From assembly GCF_014652535.1 (NCBI RefSeq), contig NZ_BMYZ01000001.1:620001-684000 (forward strand): DNA of 64,000 bases, in the 5' to 3' direction. Position 1 is the stretch's first letter. Each line of letters begins with the position of its first letter. The notes beneath the pieces are model-generated. The model saw only the letters and a list, made by a program, of their open reading frames with translations. It was not told the origin of the DNA and did no database searches. Of this stretch, positions 1 to 9,956 are shown piece by piece. A program made the translations under genes and the position numbers. The DNA is from Cellvibrio zantedeschiae. GTDB lineage: Bacteria; Pseudomonadota; Gammaproteobacteria; Pseudomonadales; Cellvibrionaceae.

Positions 1-456
1 CATCTCTTCGCCAATTTTCTTCCGCATTTCCATTAGTTTAATCGCTGTTGCATGTTGCTTTTTATCTTCTTCTGTTTCAGGTACCCACACAGGGACTTTA
101 ACTGGCTGCCCGGATTCATCTACCGCTACCATGATAACAATGCAGTGTGTGGTCAATCTGCGGTTTAAGGATTTTGGATCACATGCATTAACCTCAATAG
201 CGATATGCATGGAAGACTTGCCGGTATAAATAATTTTTGCACTAACTTCGACTAAGTTACCTACATGAACCGGTGATACAAAACGAATGCCGCCTGCGTA
301 AGCTGTTACGCAGTAACGACTGCTCCAACCCGCAGAGCAAGCGTAGGCAGCAAGGTCGATCCATTTCATAACAGCACCGCCGTGAACCTTACCGCCAAAG
401 TTTACATCTTGCGGTTCTGCCAAAAAACGTAGGGTGATGTCTCGTTGTGGGCTCAT
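1..456 (-). CDS. Acyl-CoA thioesterase, hotdog fold (3' end cut by window edge)
   Basis: The reading frame opens at ATG 456 and runs off the left edge after 152 codons, so the C-terminus is missing. The visible protein has the hotdog-fold acyl-CoA hydrolase signature: a GGKVHGG stretch followed by a W-I-D-xx-A helix near residues 21-37, then the strand pattern of the YciA/BFIT-type thioesterases. Family members hydrolyse acyl-CoA to free acid and CoA in the cytoplasm. The chain-length preference cannot be read from sequence. It is transcribed leftward, in line with the kinase gene behind it, with an 84-bp gap. The family call is firm, the specific function is not. Confidence 0.85.
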   Translation of the reverse strand, partial: MSPQRDITLRFLAEPQDVNFGGKVHGGAVMKWIDLAAYACSAGWSSRYCVTAYAGGIRFVSPVHVGNLVEVSAKIIYTGKSSMHIAIEVNACDPKSLNRRLTTHCIVIMVAVDESGQPVKVPVWVPETEEDKKQHATAIKLMEMRKKIGEEM

Positions 457-540
457 GTTGGATCTCGCTGCGCGCTCAAAAGGTGATAAGCATAAGGTTA
501 GTATAAAACCCGTATTTTGGTACAGGTTTTAGTTTGCTCT

Positions 541-3465
541 TCAGCTTTGAGTTTCGTTATTCGCATCGCCCCAAATTTTATTGAGTAACTGTGTTATTTT
601 TTCCATCTCGATTGGCTTGGTAAAGTGGTGATCAAAACCGGCCTCTTGGGCGCGTTGTTTATCTTCCTCAGTTCCCCAACCCGTGAGGGCTACCAGCACA
701 GGTCTATTGGTTGGATAATTTGAAATTATTTCACGGGCAACTTCGTATCCATTCATACCGGGCAATCCAATATCCAATAACACGAGTTCAGGTTGATAAC
801 TTGCGGTTACTTGCAACGCATCAAAACCGTTGTAGGTTGTTTTGACCTCGTGCCCCAATATCTCCAAAAGCATACTTAGGGTGTCGGCAGCATCAATATT
901 GTCGTCGACTACCAATATACGATGAGCAGATGTTGAGTTAACTACGGAGCGCATTGCTTCCTGTGTATCACTTTTAGCTGGTTGTGTGCTAAGCGGTAAT
1001 CGAATTGTAAATTGCGCGCCCTTACCATGGCCGTCGCTTTCGGCGGTAATTGTTCCCTGGTGTAACTCTATCAATTGTTTGGAAATTGCGAGCCCTATAC
1101 CCAGCCCGCCTTGGGCGCGGTCTAATGTTTTTCCTGCTTGAGTAAATAATTCAAAAATTTTAGAAATCATTTCAGGAACAATACCCACGCCGTTGTCTTT
1201 CACGCAGATGACGGCCGTGTTGCCGTCTTGTTCTGTAATCAATTCAATCTGGCCGCCAGCAGGTGTATATTTTGCAGCGTTGTTAAGAAGGTTGGTGATA
1301 ACTTGGGCAATGCGGATTGGATCTACCTCAAGCAAAATATCTTTCCCGTCGTTAACAATAACTAATTCATGTTTATTTGCTTCAATAGCAAGTGCGCTAA
1401 CTTCCAATGCGGACCGAATAATTTGATTGAGCTGAGTTTGCTCTTTTTTGAGTTCGATTTTTCCGCTGGAAATTCGCGATACGTCTAACAAATCGTCAAT
1501 TAAATGCACCATATGTTTAACTTGGCGTTCCATCATTTTCAGTGTTTTTAGATCGGGTTCAGATAATGTTGAGCGCTCAAAAATTGCGACAGCATTGTGA
1601 ATAGGGGCGAGGGGGTTGCGCAATTCATGGGCGAGCATTGCAAGAAATTCGTCTTTGCGACGATCTTGCTCTTGTAGCTTTTCGTACATGGTTGCATTCT
1701 CAATACCCGCGCTGGCGATGGCGGCGAGCTGACCTAATATTGCTTCGTCGTCGCTACTGAATTCCCCAGCATATTTATGTGAGAGTTGTAGTGTGCCCAG
1801 GTGCTGTTCGCCTTTTCCTCGCAGCGGAATAGATAAATATTTTTTATTGTCGAGAATTTCCGCTTCAAGATTTTGTGAATGCTGGGGTGTAAATTCATCG
1901 GAAATAGATTTCGCGGTAACAGTGACGTTATTAGGTGAGCTAATCGATACGATTGCTTGATGGGCACCAATAATGGAACGCGCTTTTTCCGCCATTAATT
2001 GCGCAATGCTTTTAGCTGATAAGAGTGCGTTTAAAGATTGGCTAGCTTCGGCAACTTTTCCGATCAAGATTGCATGTTGTTTTTCGGCTTCTAATCGTTT
2101 TGCTGTTTCTTCCTGTGCTTGTTTTAATTCGGTGATGTCGCGTGTGGTACCTGCAACTGCTTCGACTTCGCCATTTGCATCTAATATAGGGACAAAAATA
2201 TAATCGTAAATGCGGCGGCCAAAAGTACCTGCGAAAGGCACTTCACCGCGAATAGGCAATTTGGTTTTTTTAACCTGCTCAATTTCCCTGTCATGCATTT
2301 CGGCATGCCAAGGCTCGTACCCTAATTCAAGGCACGTTTTGCCTATGGCTTCATCCCAGGTTTTCCCCCACATGGCCAATAAAATTTTATTGGCGTAAGA
2401 AAAGCGATGTTGCAGGTCAAATACGTAAGTGAGGTCGGGTGTATTTGATAATATGGTTTCGTATAAACGTTTGCGTTGTTCTGATTCTGCGCGCACGCTG
2501 GCAACCTGCGCTTCAGCTTGATGGCGATCCCAAGCGATGGCCATAAAGTGGCTGACAGTTTGCAAAAATTCTATTTCACTTTTTGAGTATTCGTCTCGTG
2601 TTGTGCTAGCCACCGAAAAAGTGCCTATGACTTTTCCGTCGCGGCTGAATAAAGGATGGCACGCGTAGGCAGTCACACCCATCTGAAGTACAAATGCACC
2701 CGCTGCATCTGCACAAATACGTTCTTTATTTGCAGCTAAAGGTTCTTTGGTTGCTGCCACGTTCCCGCAAAATGCCTGGCCTATATCGAGACGTGCCGCG
2801 GCTGGCTTGAGATGATCAGGAATTCCAACTTCAGTAACCAGTTGCAAATCATTGTTCTGCGTTAGTTTGTAATTGAATAAAATATCTGATTCGAGCGGTA
2901 CGCGAATCATTTCAAACACTTCTTGTGAAAGTTTTGCGTGAGTATCGGGTGACTGAAGAATATGTCGCGCTAATATGAGAAGCAGGGCTCTTCGTTCACC
3001 TTCCTTCTGGCGTTCTGTTTCATCTGAAAACACTTTGCTGTATACCTTCAGCTCGCCATTTTTGTATAACGGCGTAGTGGTGCCAATTGCAAAAAAACGT
3101 GAGCTATTTTTGCGTAAATGCCAGCGCTTATTTTCCAATCTTTCTTGCTTTAAGCAGTTTGCTAATTCAGCAGCAGGAATAGCTTCTGATATGTCTGCTT
3201 CTGTGAACAAAAAATTTAATGACTGGCCAATGACTTCCGCAGCTGCGTAGCCAGTGATTCGCGATGCAGCTCCACCCCACTCAACGATATTTCCGTGTGG
3301 GTTAAGAATAATGATTGCGTGTTCTGCCAGTCCGTTGAGTAATAACTCAGCTCTTTCTTCTTTTGAGCTCAGTCCAATATCAGCGTGGCTTATTTCTAGT
3401 TGTGATCTAGTCACCTTGGCTTCCTTCGTTAATGTCACGCCAATAAAGCTACAGACTAAACACAT
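541..3465 (-). CDS. Hybrid sensor histidine kinase (PAS-GAF-PAS-GAF-HisKA-HATPase-REC)
   Basis: A roughly 974-residue hybrid kinase. Order of domains: PAS (about 45-140), GAF (160-310), second PAS (330-450, ending in the typical PAC stretch), second GAF (465-590), HisKA with the H-box FLAMLAHELRNPL (phospho-His about 613), HATPase with N, G1 and G2 boxes (LLNNAAKYT, DNGVGI, GGLGIGL), and a C-terminal receiver whose phospho-Asp lies in LLDIGLPG (about 898). I see no transmembrane segment, so it is probably a cytoplasmic sensor. Start choice is uncertain: ATG 3465 has a weak GAAG upstream, whereas GTG 3414 has a better AAGGAAG about 5 nt away and would drop 17 residues. No partner regulator or target gene is adjacent, so the signal is unknown. 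Confidence 0.9.
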   Translation of the reverse strand: MCLVCSFIGVTLTKEAKVTRSQLEISHADIGLSSKEERAELLLNGLAEHAIIILNPHGNIVEWGGAASRITGYAAAEVIGQSLNFLFTEADISEAIPAAELANCLKQERLENKRWHLRKNSSRFFAIGTTTPLYKNGELKVYSKVFSDETERQKEGERRALLLILARHILQSPDTHAKLSQEVFEMIRVPLESDILFNYKLTQNNDLQLVTEVGIPDHLKPAAARLDIGQAFCGNVAATKEPLAANKERICADAAGAFVLQMGVTAYACHPLFSRDGKVIGTFSVASTTRDEYSKSEIEFLQTVSHFMAIAWDRHQAEAQVASVRAESEQRKRLYETILSNTPDLTYVFDLQHRFSYANKILLAMWGKTWDEAIGKTCLELGYEPWHAEMHDREIEQVKKTKLPIRGEVPFAGTFGRRIYDYIFVPILDANGEVEAVAGTTRDITELKQAQEETAKRLEAEKQHAILIGKVAEASQSLNALLSAKSIAQLMAEKARSIIGAHQAIVSISSPNNVTVTAKSISDEFTPQHSQNLEAEILDNKKYLSIPLRGKGEQHLGTLQLSHKYAGEFSSDDEAILGQLAAIASAGIENATMYEKLQEQDRRKDEFLAMLAHELRNPLAPIHNAVAIFERSTLSEPDLKTLKMMERQVKHMVHLIDDLLDVSRISSGKIELKKEQTQLNQIIRSALEVSALAIEANKHELVIVNDGKDILLEVDPIRIAQVITNLLNNAAKYTPAGGQIELITEQDGNTAVICVKDNGVGIVPEMISKIFELFTQAGKTLDRAQGGLGIGLAISKQLIELHQGTITAESDGHGKGAQFTIRLPLSTQPAKSDTQEAMRSVVNSTSAHRILVVDDNIDAADTLSMLLEILGHEVKTTYNGFDALQVTASYQPELVLLDIGLPGMNGYEVAREIISNYPTNRPVLVALTGWGTEEDKQRAQEAGFDHHFTKPIEMEKITQLLNKIWGDANNETQS

Positions 3466-3628
3466 CAATAACTTCGTTTATTCTTTTGTGTCAAGCGAGT
3501 AGTTGTATTTGAGAAGCCTGCTACAAGTTCAACCTAAGTCAGGTCAACTTACGAGATGGTTAAGCGGAAAGAGTGTATCCACGTGTTGATTTAAGCTCCG
3601 TACGCTAGGTCGCTTAGATTAGGGAAAT

Positions 3629-3662
3629 AAAAAAGCCAGTGACTTGCGTCACTGGCTTTTTC
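3629..3662. terminator. Bidirectional intrinsic terminator
   Basis: A 12-bp stem (GCCAGTGAC paired with GTCACTGGC inside A/T flanks) with a TTGC loop, A-run on the left and T-run on the right. It sits just past the stop codon of the leftward GntR gene and can act in both directions. Confidence 0.75.
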
Positions 3663-3681
3663 GCTTTCGGGCTTCTCTAAA

Positions 3682-4395
3682 TTAGTTCGATTTAGATGCC
3701 AATTCTTCTTCAATAAAATTCAGTGCTTCATCAATTAGCAACAACATAGAGTGCTTGGCGCGCTCAGGGTTGCGGTTTTTAATGGCGTTAAAGACTTTGG
3801 CGTGATCTTCCACAATACCTTCATGGTTGCCTTTCATCGGGCTAGTGTGGCTGATACTCACGCGCAATGCAGTTTGGATAAAATCGCGCAGGCGCACGTA
3901 GAAACGGTTATTGCTGGCGTAGAGGATACTGATATGGAAAGCGATGTCGGCATCCAAATCTTCTGGCGTATTGTCTTCTGCATTTTTCATTCTTTCCAAT
4001 GCAGCTTCAATCGCATCAATTTGTTCTTGGGTAGCATAGCGTGCGGCGAGGGCAGCGGCTTCCGGTTCGATTGCAATACGCACTTGCAGGAATTCTTTCA
4101 GCACTTTCATGGAAGGTTTGCTTTCGAGGGACCAGCGCAAAAGATCTGGATCAAAAATATTCCATTCTTCTTCTGCTTGAACACGAATACCCTGGCGCGG
4201 CTTACTGGAAATTAATCCTTTCGCCGACAGCATTTTCACTGCTTCCCGCACAGCGCTACGGCTCACGCCAAATTTGTCGCACAATTCTGCTTCAGTCGGT
4301 AAACCATCAGTGTTGTATTCGCCACAAATAATAGCCTTACCCAATTCATGGACCATGCGGTGAGAGAGGTTAAAGTTTCGGTCGAGAAGCGCCAT
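3682..4395 (-). CDS. FadR-subfamily GntR regulator, probable arabinose-locus regulator
   Basis: A 237-residue GntR-family regulator. The N-terminal winged helix-turn-helix (about 10-75) contains LPTEAELCDKFGVSRSAVRE, and the C-terminal half is an FCD ligand-binding domain with the expected metal-binding Asp/His set (LDADIAFH, VEDHAKVF, KHSMLLL). FCD proteins bind small carboxylates or sugar derivatives and release or change their grip on DNA. It is divergent from araB across 331 bp, which makes it the natural candidate regulator of araBDA. That link is inference from position plus repeated motifs in the locus. It is not related to E. coli AraC. Homologues for uronate or galactonate control have the same fold, so the ligand is open. 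Confidence 0.9.
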   Translation of the reverse strand: MALLDRNFNLSHRMVHELGKAIICGEYNTDGLPTEAELCDKFGVSRSAVREAVKMLSAKGLISSKPRQGIRVQAEEEWNIFDPDLLRWSLESKPSMKVLKEFLQVRIAIEPEAAALAARYATQEQIDAIEAALERMKNAEDNTPEDLDADIAFHISILYASNNRFYVRLRDFIQTALRVSISHTSPMKGNHEGIVEDHAKVFNAIKNRNPERAKHSMLLLIDEALNFIEEELASKSN

Positions 4396-4726
4396 TTATG
4401 TGCAATCCAGATTGTTAAATTATGGGCTGAAGGGTAACGATTTATGCTTAATATTACAATATAAGCATTTCGCTTAAATGCGCATTTAACCAAGTTAAGT
4501 AGCGCTGTTTGTTGGTTAAGCTGAAACCAGGATAAGTTTTTGCGGATTGGGATCTTTTGATGTAGGTGTAAGAGCGACGGGAAAATCGACCTCGCTAAAG
4601 CCAGGAATTTTTTCCTATTTTAAGGCTCAATTTATAGCTGATAGATTGACAAAAAGCACGCCCGGAGAATAATATTATCATACAAAATGCTGCGTCCGAT
4701 TTGGGCGTAAAAATGACAATGGTGAC
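4396..4726. promoter_or_regulatory. Divergent gntR/araB control region
   Basis: This 331-bp gap holds a good sigma-70 promoter for araB: TTGACA 4646-4651, 18-bp spacer, TAATAT 4670-4675. Overlapping and following the -10 is AATATTATCATACAAA (4672-4687), which resembles motifs before the GH127 and GH97 genes. A second dyad, ATGCTTA 4444-4450 with TAAGCAT 4462-4468, encloses AATATTACAATATA nearer the regulator gene and may be an autoregulatory site. No strong ribosome-binding site precedes araB. Confidence 0.55.
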
Positions 4727-6400
4727 GTGATGACCTCTTATGCTTTAGGCCTTGATTATGGCAGTGATTCTGTTCGTGCTTTGCTGGTAGACGCCCTTAC
4801 CGGCAAGGAAGTAGCAACAAACGTGGTCTATTACCCACGCTGGAAAAAAGGCCTTTATTCTGTACCCGCGAAAGATCAGTTTCGCCAACATCCCCTGGAT
4901 TACCTTGAGAGCCTTGAGCAAGTTGTGCAAGGCTTGTGGGCGCAAGCACCGGCTGGTGCTGCCGCAAAAGTTGTCGGCATAGGTTTTGATACTACGGGTT
5001 CTACGCCTATCGCTGTGGATAGAGACGGTATGGCTTTGGCACTTAAGCCAGAGTTTGCTGAAAACCCCAATGCGATGTTCGTGTTGTGGAAAGACCACAC
5101 TGCCATCAAAGAAGCGCAAGAAATTACTGCAGCCGCAAATTCAGCCAAAGAAAATTATTTGAAATACGAAGGCGGCATTTATTCCTCTGAATGGTTCTGG
5201 GCGAAAACCCTGCACGTGTTGCGTGAAGACGCGTCCGTTGCCAAGGCTGCTTACCTTTGGGTGGAACATTGCGACTGGATGTCTGCCGTAATTACCGGCA
5301 CGACTCATCCCTCCAAATTGCGTATGGGCCGCTGCGCCACTGGCCATAAATTAATGTGGCACGAAAGCTGGGGTGGTTATCCACCCAACGAATTCTTTGT
5401 GGGTATTGATCCGCTTTTGGACGGCCTGCGCGATCGTTTACCCGCTGAAACCTTTACTTCAGACCAAACCTGCGGCTCATTAACCACAGAATGGGCTGGT
5501 TTGCTCGGTTTACCAGTGGGAACGCCAGTGAGCTTTAGCGCGTTCGATTGTCACATGGGTGCTGTTGCAGCAAACGTAAAACCTGGTGTGCTGACCAAGA
5601 TTATGGGTACATCAACCTGCGATATTACTGTGGCAAGTTATGAAGATATTGGTGATAAATGCATCCGCGGCATTTGCGGCCAAGTTGATGGTTCCGTCAC
5701 ACCCGGTTTGGTAGGTCTTGAGGCGGGGCAATCTGCATTTGGCGATTTGTATGCCTGGTTTAAAAACGTGGTGAACTGGCCCGCCACTCAACTCGTGTCA
5801 TCATCATCTTTGTTAGATGAAGCAACCAAGCAAAAACTTATTCAAGAATTTGAAGACAAAACTATTGTTGCGCTGAGTAAAGCCGCGAGTGAAGTTGCTG
5901 TAGGCGAGACCAGCATTACCGCATTGGATTGGGTTAACGGCCGCCGCACACCAGATGCAGACCAATCGGTTACCATGGCAATTACCGGTTTGAAAATGGG
6001 CAGCGATGCACCACAAATTTTCCGCGCGCTGGTTGAAGCAACTGCGTTCGGTGCGCGTGCGATTATCGAGCGCTTTAAACAAGAAGGTGTTGCCATTGAT
6101 TCTGTGGTGGCGATTGGCGGTATTTCCAAAAAATCTGATTTCGTTATGCAAACCTGCGCAGATGTTTGGAATTGCCCGATTGAAGTTTTAGAGAGCGAAC
6201 AAAGTTGTGCCTTGGGTGCCGCCATTTTCGGTGCTGTTGTGGGTGGTGTTTATCCTGACGTTGCCAGCGCGCAAAAAGTGATGGCATCAACCGTGTGCAA
6301 AACTTACAAACCTAACGCACAAACTGCAGCGGCTTATGAAAGCCTGTATCAAAAATATTTAACGCTCGGCGCTTTCGTCAATGGAGGTTCTCTGAAGTGA
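4727..6400 (+). CDS. araB: Ribulokinase
   Basis: A 557-residue FGGY-family sugar kinase that phosphorylates L-ribulose to L-ribulose 5-phosphate, the second step of L-arabinose catabolism. The N-terminal phosphate loop LGLDYGSDSVRALLVD, the internal GFDTTGSTP segment and the C-terminal GGISKKSDFVMQ nucleotide-binding motif match ribulokinases; length is normal for AraB. GTG 4727 and ATG 4730 are adjacent possible starts; ATG 4730 gives MTSYALGLDYGS and is at least as likely. It is the first gene of an araB-araD-araA operon; its stop codon overlaps the araD start. Confidence 0.96.
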   Translation: MMTSYALGLDYGSDSVRALLVDALTGKEVATNVVYYPRWKKGLYSVPAKDQFRQHPLDYLESLEQVVQGLWAQAPAGAAAKVVGIGFDTTGSTPIAVDRDGMALALKPEFAENPNAMFVLWKDHTAIKEAQEITAAANSAKENYLKYEGGIYSSEWFWAKTLHVLREDASVAKAAYLWVEHCDWMSAVITGTTHPSKLRMGRCATGHKLMWHESWGGYPPNEFFVGIDPLLDGLRDRLPAETFTSDQTCGSLTTEWAGLLGLPVGTPVSFSAFDCHMGAVAANVKPGVLTKIMGTSTCDITVASYEDIGDKCIRGICGQVDGSVTPGLVGLEAGQSAFGDLYAWFKNVVNWPATQLVSSSSLLDEATKQKLIQEFEDKTIVALSKAASEVAVGETSITALDWVNGRRTPDADQSVTMAITGLKMGSDAPQIFRALVEATAFGARAIIERFKQEGVAIDSVVAIGGISKKSDFVMQTCADVWNCPIEVLESEQSCALGAAIFGAVVGGVYPDVASAQKVMASTVCKTYKPNAQTAAAYESLYQKYLTLGAFVNGGSLK

Positions 6401-7089
6401 GTTACATTGAATTAAAGCGCGAAGTATACGAAGCCAACATGGAGTTGCAGCGTCGCAATTTGGTTGTTTATACCTGGGGTAATGTATCGCAAGTTGATCG
6501 TGCAAAAGGTGTGATCGCGATTAAGCCAAGCGGCGTAGCCTATGAAGTTATGAAGCCGGACGATATCGTTATTGTGGATTTGGAAAACAATATTGTTGAC
6601 GGAAAAATGCGTCCTTCATCCGATACCAAAACCCACACACACTTATATCGTCACTTTGATTCCATCGGCGGCGTGACTCACACCCATTCGACCTATGCCA
6701 CTGCATGGGCGCAAACACAGCAAGCCATTCCTTGTTATGGAACGACTCACGCTGATTACGCTTACGGCGAAATTCCCTGCACGGCAGTGATGAGCGATGA
6801 GCAAATTGAGCGCGACTACGAAGAAGAAACCGGTGTGCAAATTACGGATTGTTTTAAAACACGCAGCCCAAAAGAAGTACCTATGGTGATTGTTGCAGGT
6901 CATGCACCATTTACTTGGGGCAAGAATGGTGCTGATGCGGTTTATCACGCGGTGATATTAGAAGAAATTGCGCGCATGGCTTATCTCACTAAAACCCTTC
7001 AGCCAAATACGGCGGCTTTAAAACAGGGGATTGTAGATAAGCATTATTTACGCAAGCACGGAAAAAATGCCTATTACGGGCAAAAATAA
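6397..7089 (+). CDS. araD: L-ribulose-5-phosphate 4-epimerase
   Basis: A 230-residue class II aldolase/epimerase converting L-ribulose 5-phosphate to D-xylulose 5-phosphate, which feeds the pentose phosphate pathway. Zinc-binding His95 and His97 (in GVTHTHSTY) and Asp76 (SSDTKTH) fall at the positions known in E. coli AraD; a third zinc His is His169 in AGHAPFTWGK. The GTG start overlaps the araB stop codon by 4 bp and is preceded by GGAGG, so the two genes are translationally coupled. Confidence 0.96.
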   Translation: MSYIELKREVYEANMELQRRNLVVYTWGNVSQVDRAKGVIAIKPSGVAYEVMKPDDIVIVDLENNIVDGKMRPSSDTKTHTHLYRHFDSIGGVTHTHSTYATAWAQTQQAIPCYGTTHADYAYGEIPCTAVMSDEQIERDYEEETGVQITDCFKTRSPKEVPMVIVAGHAPFTWGKNGADAVYHAVILEEIARMAYLTKTLQPNTAALKQGIVDKHYLRKHGKNAYYGQK

Positions 7090-7132
7090 TTGAGTTAGCA
7101 AATTTAATAGATAGGTTTTTGAGGAAATCAAA

Positions 7133-8635
7133 ATGAAAGTTTACGGCGATAAAGAAGTCTGGTTGGTCACTGGCTCACAACATTTATACGGCCCTGGCGT
7201 GCTGAAACAAGTCGCCGAGAACAGCCAAAAAATTGCAGCGGGCTTGACTGAGTCTGCCAATCTTTCTATCAAGATTGTTGCGCAAGACACGGTGAAATCT
7301 CCGGCGGAAATTTTGGCGGTAGCGCAAGCGGCTAACAGCAATCCAAATTGCGTGGGTTTGATTTTGTGGATGCACACTTTCTCTCCTGCAAAAATGTGGA
7401 TCTCTGGTTTGCGCGCATTGAGCAAGCCTTACATGCATTTGCATACGCAGTTCAACGCTGAGTTGCCATTTGCTGATATCAACATGAACTTTATGAACCT
7501 CAACCAAAGTGCGCACGGTGACCGCGAGTTCGGCCACGTGAGCACGCGTTTGCGTCAAGAGCGCAAAGTGGTTGTTGGCCACTGGGCAACTGAGTCTGTA
7601 CAAAAACAAATTGACAGCTGGTGTCGCGTTGCTATGGGCTGGCATGCAAGCCAAACCTTAAAAGTGGCGCGCTTTGGCGACAACATGCGTCAAGTTGCTG
7701 TGACTGATGGCGATAAAGTGTCTGCACAAATTACGTTTGGTTACGAAGTTCACGCATACGGTTTGGGCGATTTGCAAAAAGTGGTTGATGCGGTAACCGA
7801 CGAACAAGTTGCTGCACAAATTGAAACTTACAAAAAAGAATACGATGTTAACCCAGCGATTTTTGATGACGAACATCAATATCAAATGCTGAAAAACGAA
7901 GCGCGTCTTGAATTGGGCATGCTGAAGTTTTTAACTGACGGCGGCTTTGGTGCATTCACAAACTGCTTCGAAAACTTGACTGGTTTAACCAACCTTCCTG
8001 GTTTGGCAACACAACGTTTAATGGCTGCCGGTTTTGGTTACGGTGGTGAAGGCGATTGGAAAACTGCAGCGATGGTTCACATCTGCAAGGTTATGTCTAA
8101 AGGTCGTCAAGGTGGTTCATCCTTTATGGAAGATTACACCTATCACTTCGGTGGAGTTGATCAAGTATTGGGTGCGCACATGTTGGAAGTCTGTCCATCA
8201 ATCGCTGCTGCAAAACCAAAACTTGAAGTTCATTTGCACACCATTGGTTGCCGCAACGATATCGCGCGTTTGATTTTCACCGGCAAAGCGGGCCCCGCTT
8301 TGTGCATTTCTTTAATTGATATTGGCACTCGTTTCCGCGTAATCATTAATGAAGTGGATACAGTAACGCCACCGCAAGAATTGCCGAAGTTGCCGGTAGC
8401 AAAAGCGCTCTGGGAACCGCGTCCAAATTTAGAGATCTCAGCAACGGCGTGGATTCAAGCTGGTGGCGCGCATCACAGTGCTTACACCCAAGGTGTGACG
8501 GCAGATGAGATTGTTGATTACGCAGAAATGGCGGGTGTTGAAGCTTTGGTTATTGATGCAAACACTAGTGTGCGCGCATTTAAAACCGAGTTGCGTCACA
8601 ACGCTGCTTACTATCATCTGAAAGACGGTGTTTAA
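7133..8635 (+). CDS. araA: L-arabinose isomerase
   Basis: A 500-residue cytoplasmic isomerase converting L-arabinose to L-ribulose. The metal-binding/catalytic glutamates sit at Glu306 (GGEGDWK) and Glu333 ([10 protein letters not shown]), the same numbers as in E. coli AraA, and the C-terminal [10 protein letters not shown] supplies metal-binding histidine. Ribosome-binding site GAGGAA precedes ATG 7133. It closes the araB-araD-araA unit and is followed by a strong terminator. Confidence 0.97.
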   Translation: MKVYGDKEVWLVTGSQHLYGPGVLKQVAENSQKIAAGLTESANLSIKIVAQDTVKSPAEILAVAQAANSNPNCVGLILWMHTFSPAKMWISGLRALSKPYMHLHTQFNAELPFADINMNFMNLNQSAHGDREFGHVSTRLRQERKVVVGHWATESVQKQIDSWCRVAMGWHASQTLKVARFGDNMRQVAVTDGDKVSAQITFGYEVHAYGLGDLQKVVDAVTDEQVAAQIETYKKEYDVNPAIFDDEHQYQMLKNEARLELGMLKFLTDGGFGAFTNCFENLTGLTNLPGLATQRLMAAGFGYGGEGDWKTAAMVHICKVMSKGRQGGSSFMEDYTYHFGGVDQVLGAHMLEVCPSIAAAKPKLEVHLHTIGCRNDIARLIFTGKAGPALCISLIDIGTRFRVIINEVDTVTPPQELPKLPVAKALWEPRPNLEISATAWIQAGGAHHSAYTQGVTADEIVDYAEMAGVEALVIDANTSVRAFKTELRHNAAYYHLKDGV

Positions 8636-8643
8636 CAGGCACA

Positions 8644-8677
8644 TGAAAGACGATATTCAATATCGTCTTTCATTTTT
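8644..8677 (+). terminator. Intrinsic terminator after araA
   Basis: A 14-base arm, TGAAAGACGATATT (8644-8657), pairs perfectly with AATATCGTCTTTCA (8659-8672); some central bases must open to form the loop. A run of T follows. It separates the ara operon from the epimerase gene. Confidence 0.8.
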
Positions 8678-8724
8678 AAAATGAACTACAACGGTGATTT
8701 TTAAATAATAACAGGAGAATGATA

Positions 8725-9903
8725 ATGAATTTTAAACGACTGGCCTTGGCGCTTTGTGTTACAGCAGCTTGCGCACAACCCACTTTCGCCGCTGAAACCG
8801 CTGCAGCTGCCGCTTCACAAAAACCAGCGGCAGTTAAAGCAGTAGCGCAATTAAGTGTTACTGAAGCTCCTTTTGGAAAATTGCCTTCTGGTGAATCAAC
8901 TACTTTGTTCACCTTGACTAACGCAAATGGCGTAGTGGTTAAAGCAACTAACTATGGCGGCGTTATTACCTCCATGATCACGCCAGATAAAAGCGGCAAT
9001 ATGGCTGATATCGTTTTAGGTTTCGACAATATCGATGGCTATTTGAAAAATAAATCCTATTACGGTGCATTGATCGGTCGTTACGGAAACCGTATTGGCA
9101 AGGCGCAATTTGCAATTGATGGTAAAACTTACAATCTCGACAAAAACGACAGCGCCAATCATTTGCACGGTGGCAGCAAAGGTTTCTGGGCTGTGTTGTG
9201 GGATGCAAAATCTTTCAAAACTGCAAATTCTGTTGGCATCACTTTAACGCACACCAGTCCAGATGGTGACCAAGGTTATCCTGGTAATTTGAAAGCTACG
9301 GTTGTTTACGAGTTGACGAACAACAACGAATTCACCATCACTTACGGCGCAACAACTGATAAACCAACGCACGTTAATATGACCCAACACCCTTATTTCA
9401 ACATGGTGGGCAAGGGCAGTATCTTGAATCAAGAGTTGTACATTAACGGGAGCAAATATACGCCTGTTGATAGCGGTTTGATTCCAACCGGCGAGTTGGC
9501 TCCCGTTGCAGGCACTCCGTTTGATTTCACTAAAGCTCACACAATTGGTCAAATGATTGGTCAAACGAACGAGCAATTGAAAAACGGTGGTGGTTACGAT
9601 CACAACTGGGTGCTGAATAAGAAAACCGCTGACGAGTGGGGCTTGGATGCACGCTTCTCTGATCCAGTGTCAGGCCGTACTTTGGAAGTTTATTCTGATG
9701 AGCCAGGCATTCAATTTTACAGTGGTAACTTCCTGGAAGGAAAAGTGGAAGGCAAGGGCGTGAAGTTTGAATATCGCGGTGCAATTTGTTTAGAGCCGCA
9801 ACACTATCCTGATACTCCGAACAAACCAAAGTTCCCAAGTACTTTGCTTAAACCAGGTGAAGAGTACAAGAGCAAAATTGGCTTCAAATTTGTAGCCAAA
9901 TAA
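8725..9903 (+). CDS. galM: Exported aldose 1-epimerase (mutarotase)
   Basis: GalM-type mutarotase interconverting alpha and beta anomers of aldoses. Start 8725 is preferred over the in-frame ATG 8719 because AGGAG at 8713-8717 is 7 nt from 8725 but only 1 nt from 8719. The protein then has 392 residues and opens with a classical Sec signal (MNFKRLALALCVTAACAQPTFA), so it should act in the periplasm. Visible active-site elements are NHLHGGSKGFW, MTQHPYFNM and the C-terminal catalytic Glu in ICLEPQHYPD. Next to ara genes it probably supplies the anomer needed by permease or isomerase. That role is inferred. Confidence 0.93.
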   Translation: MNFKRLALALCVTAACAQPTFAAETAAAAASQKPAAVKAVAQLSVTEAPFGKLPSGESTTLFTLTNANGVVVKATNYGGVITSMITPDKSGNMADIVLGFDNIDGYLKNKSYYGALIGRYGNRIGKAQFAIDGKTYNLDKNDSANHLHGGSKGFWAVLWDAKSFKTANSVGITLTHTSPDGDQGYPGNLKATVVYELTNNNEFTITYGATTDKPTHVNMTQHPYFNMVGKGSILNQELYINGSKYTPVDSGLIPTGELAPVAGTPFDFTKAHTIGQMIGQTNEQLKNGGGYDHNWVLNKKTADEWGLDARFSDPVSGRTLEVYSDEPGIQFYSGNFLEGKVEGKGVKFEYRGAICLEPQHYPDTPNKPKFPSTLLKPGEEYKSKIGFKFVAK

Positions 9904-9918
9904 TTAAATGGTTAGAAA

Positions 9919-9954
9919 AAAATAAGGCGCCTTGGGGCGCCTTATTTTTTTTAT
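9919..9954. terminator. Bidirectional terminator between convergent genes
   Basis: Stem AATAAGGCGCC / GGCGCCTTATT with a TTGG loop, an A-run before and a long T-run after. It can end both the rightward epimerase and the leftward lipoprotein transcripts. Confidence 0.8.
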
Positions 9955-9956
9955 TG

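Noticed and set aside
3751-4215. 154-codon frame antisense to the first GntR gene
   Set aside because: The opposite strand holds a complete GntR-FCD protein; the antisense product is a codon-bias shadow.
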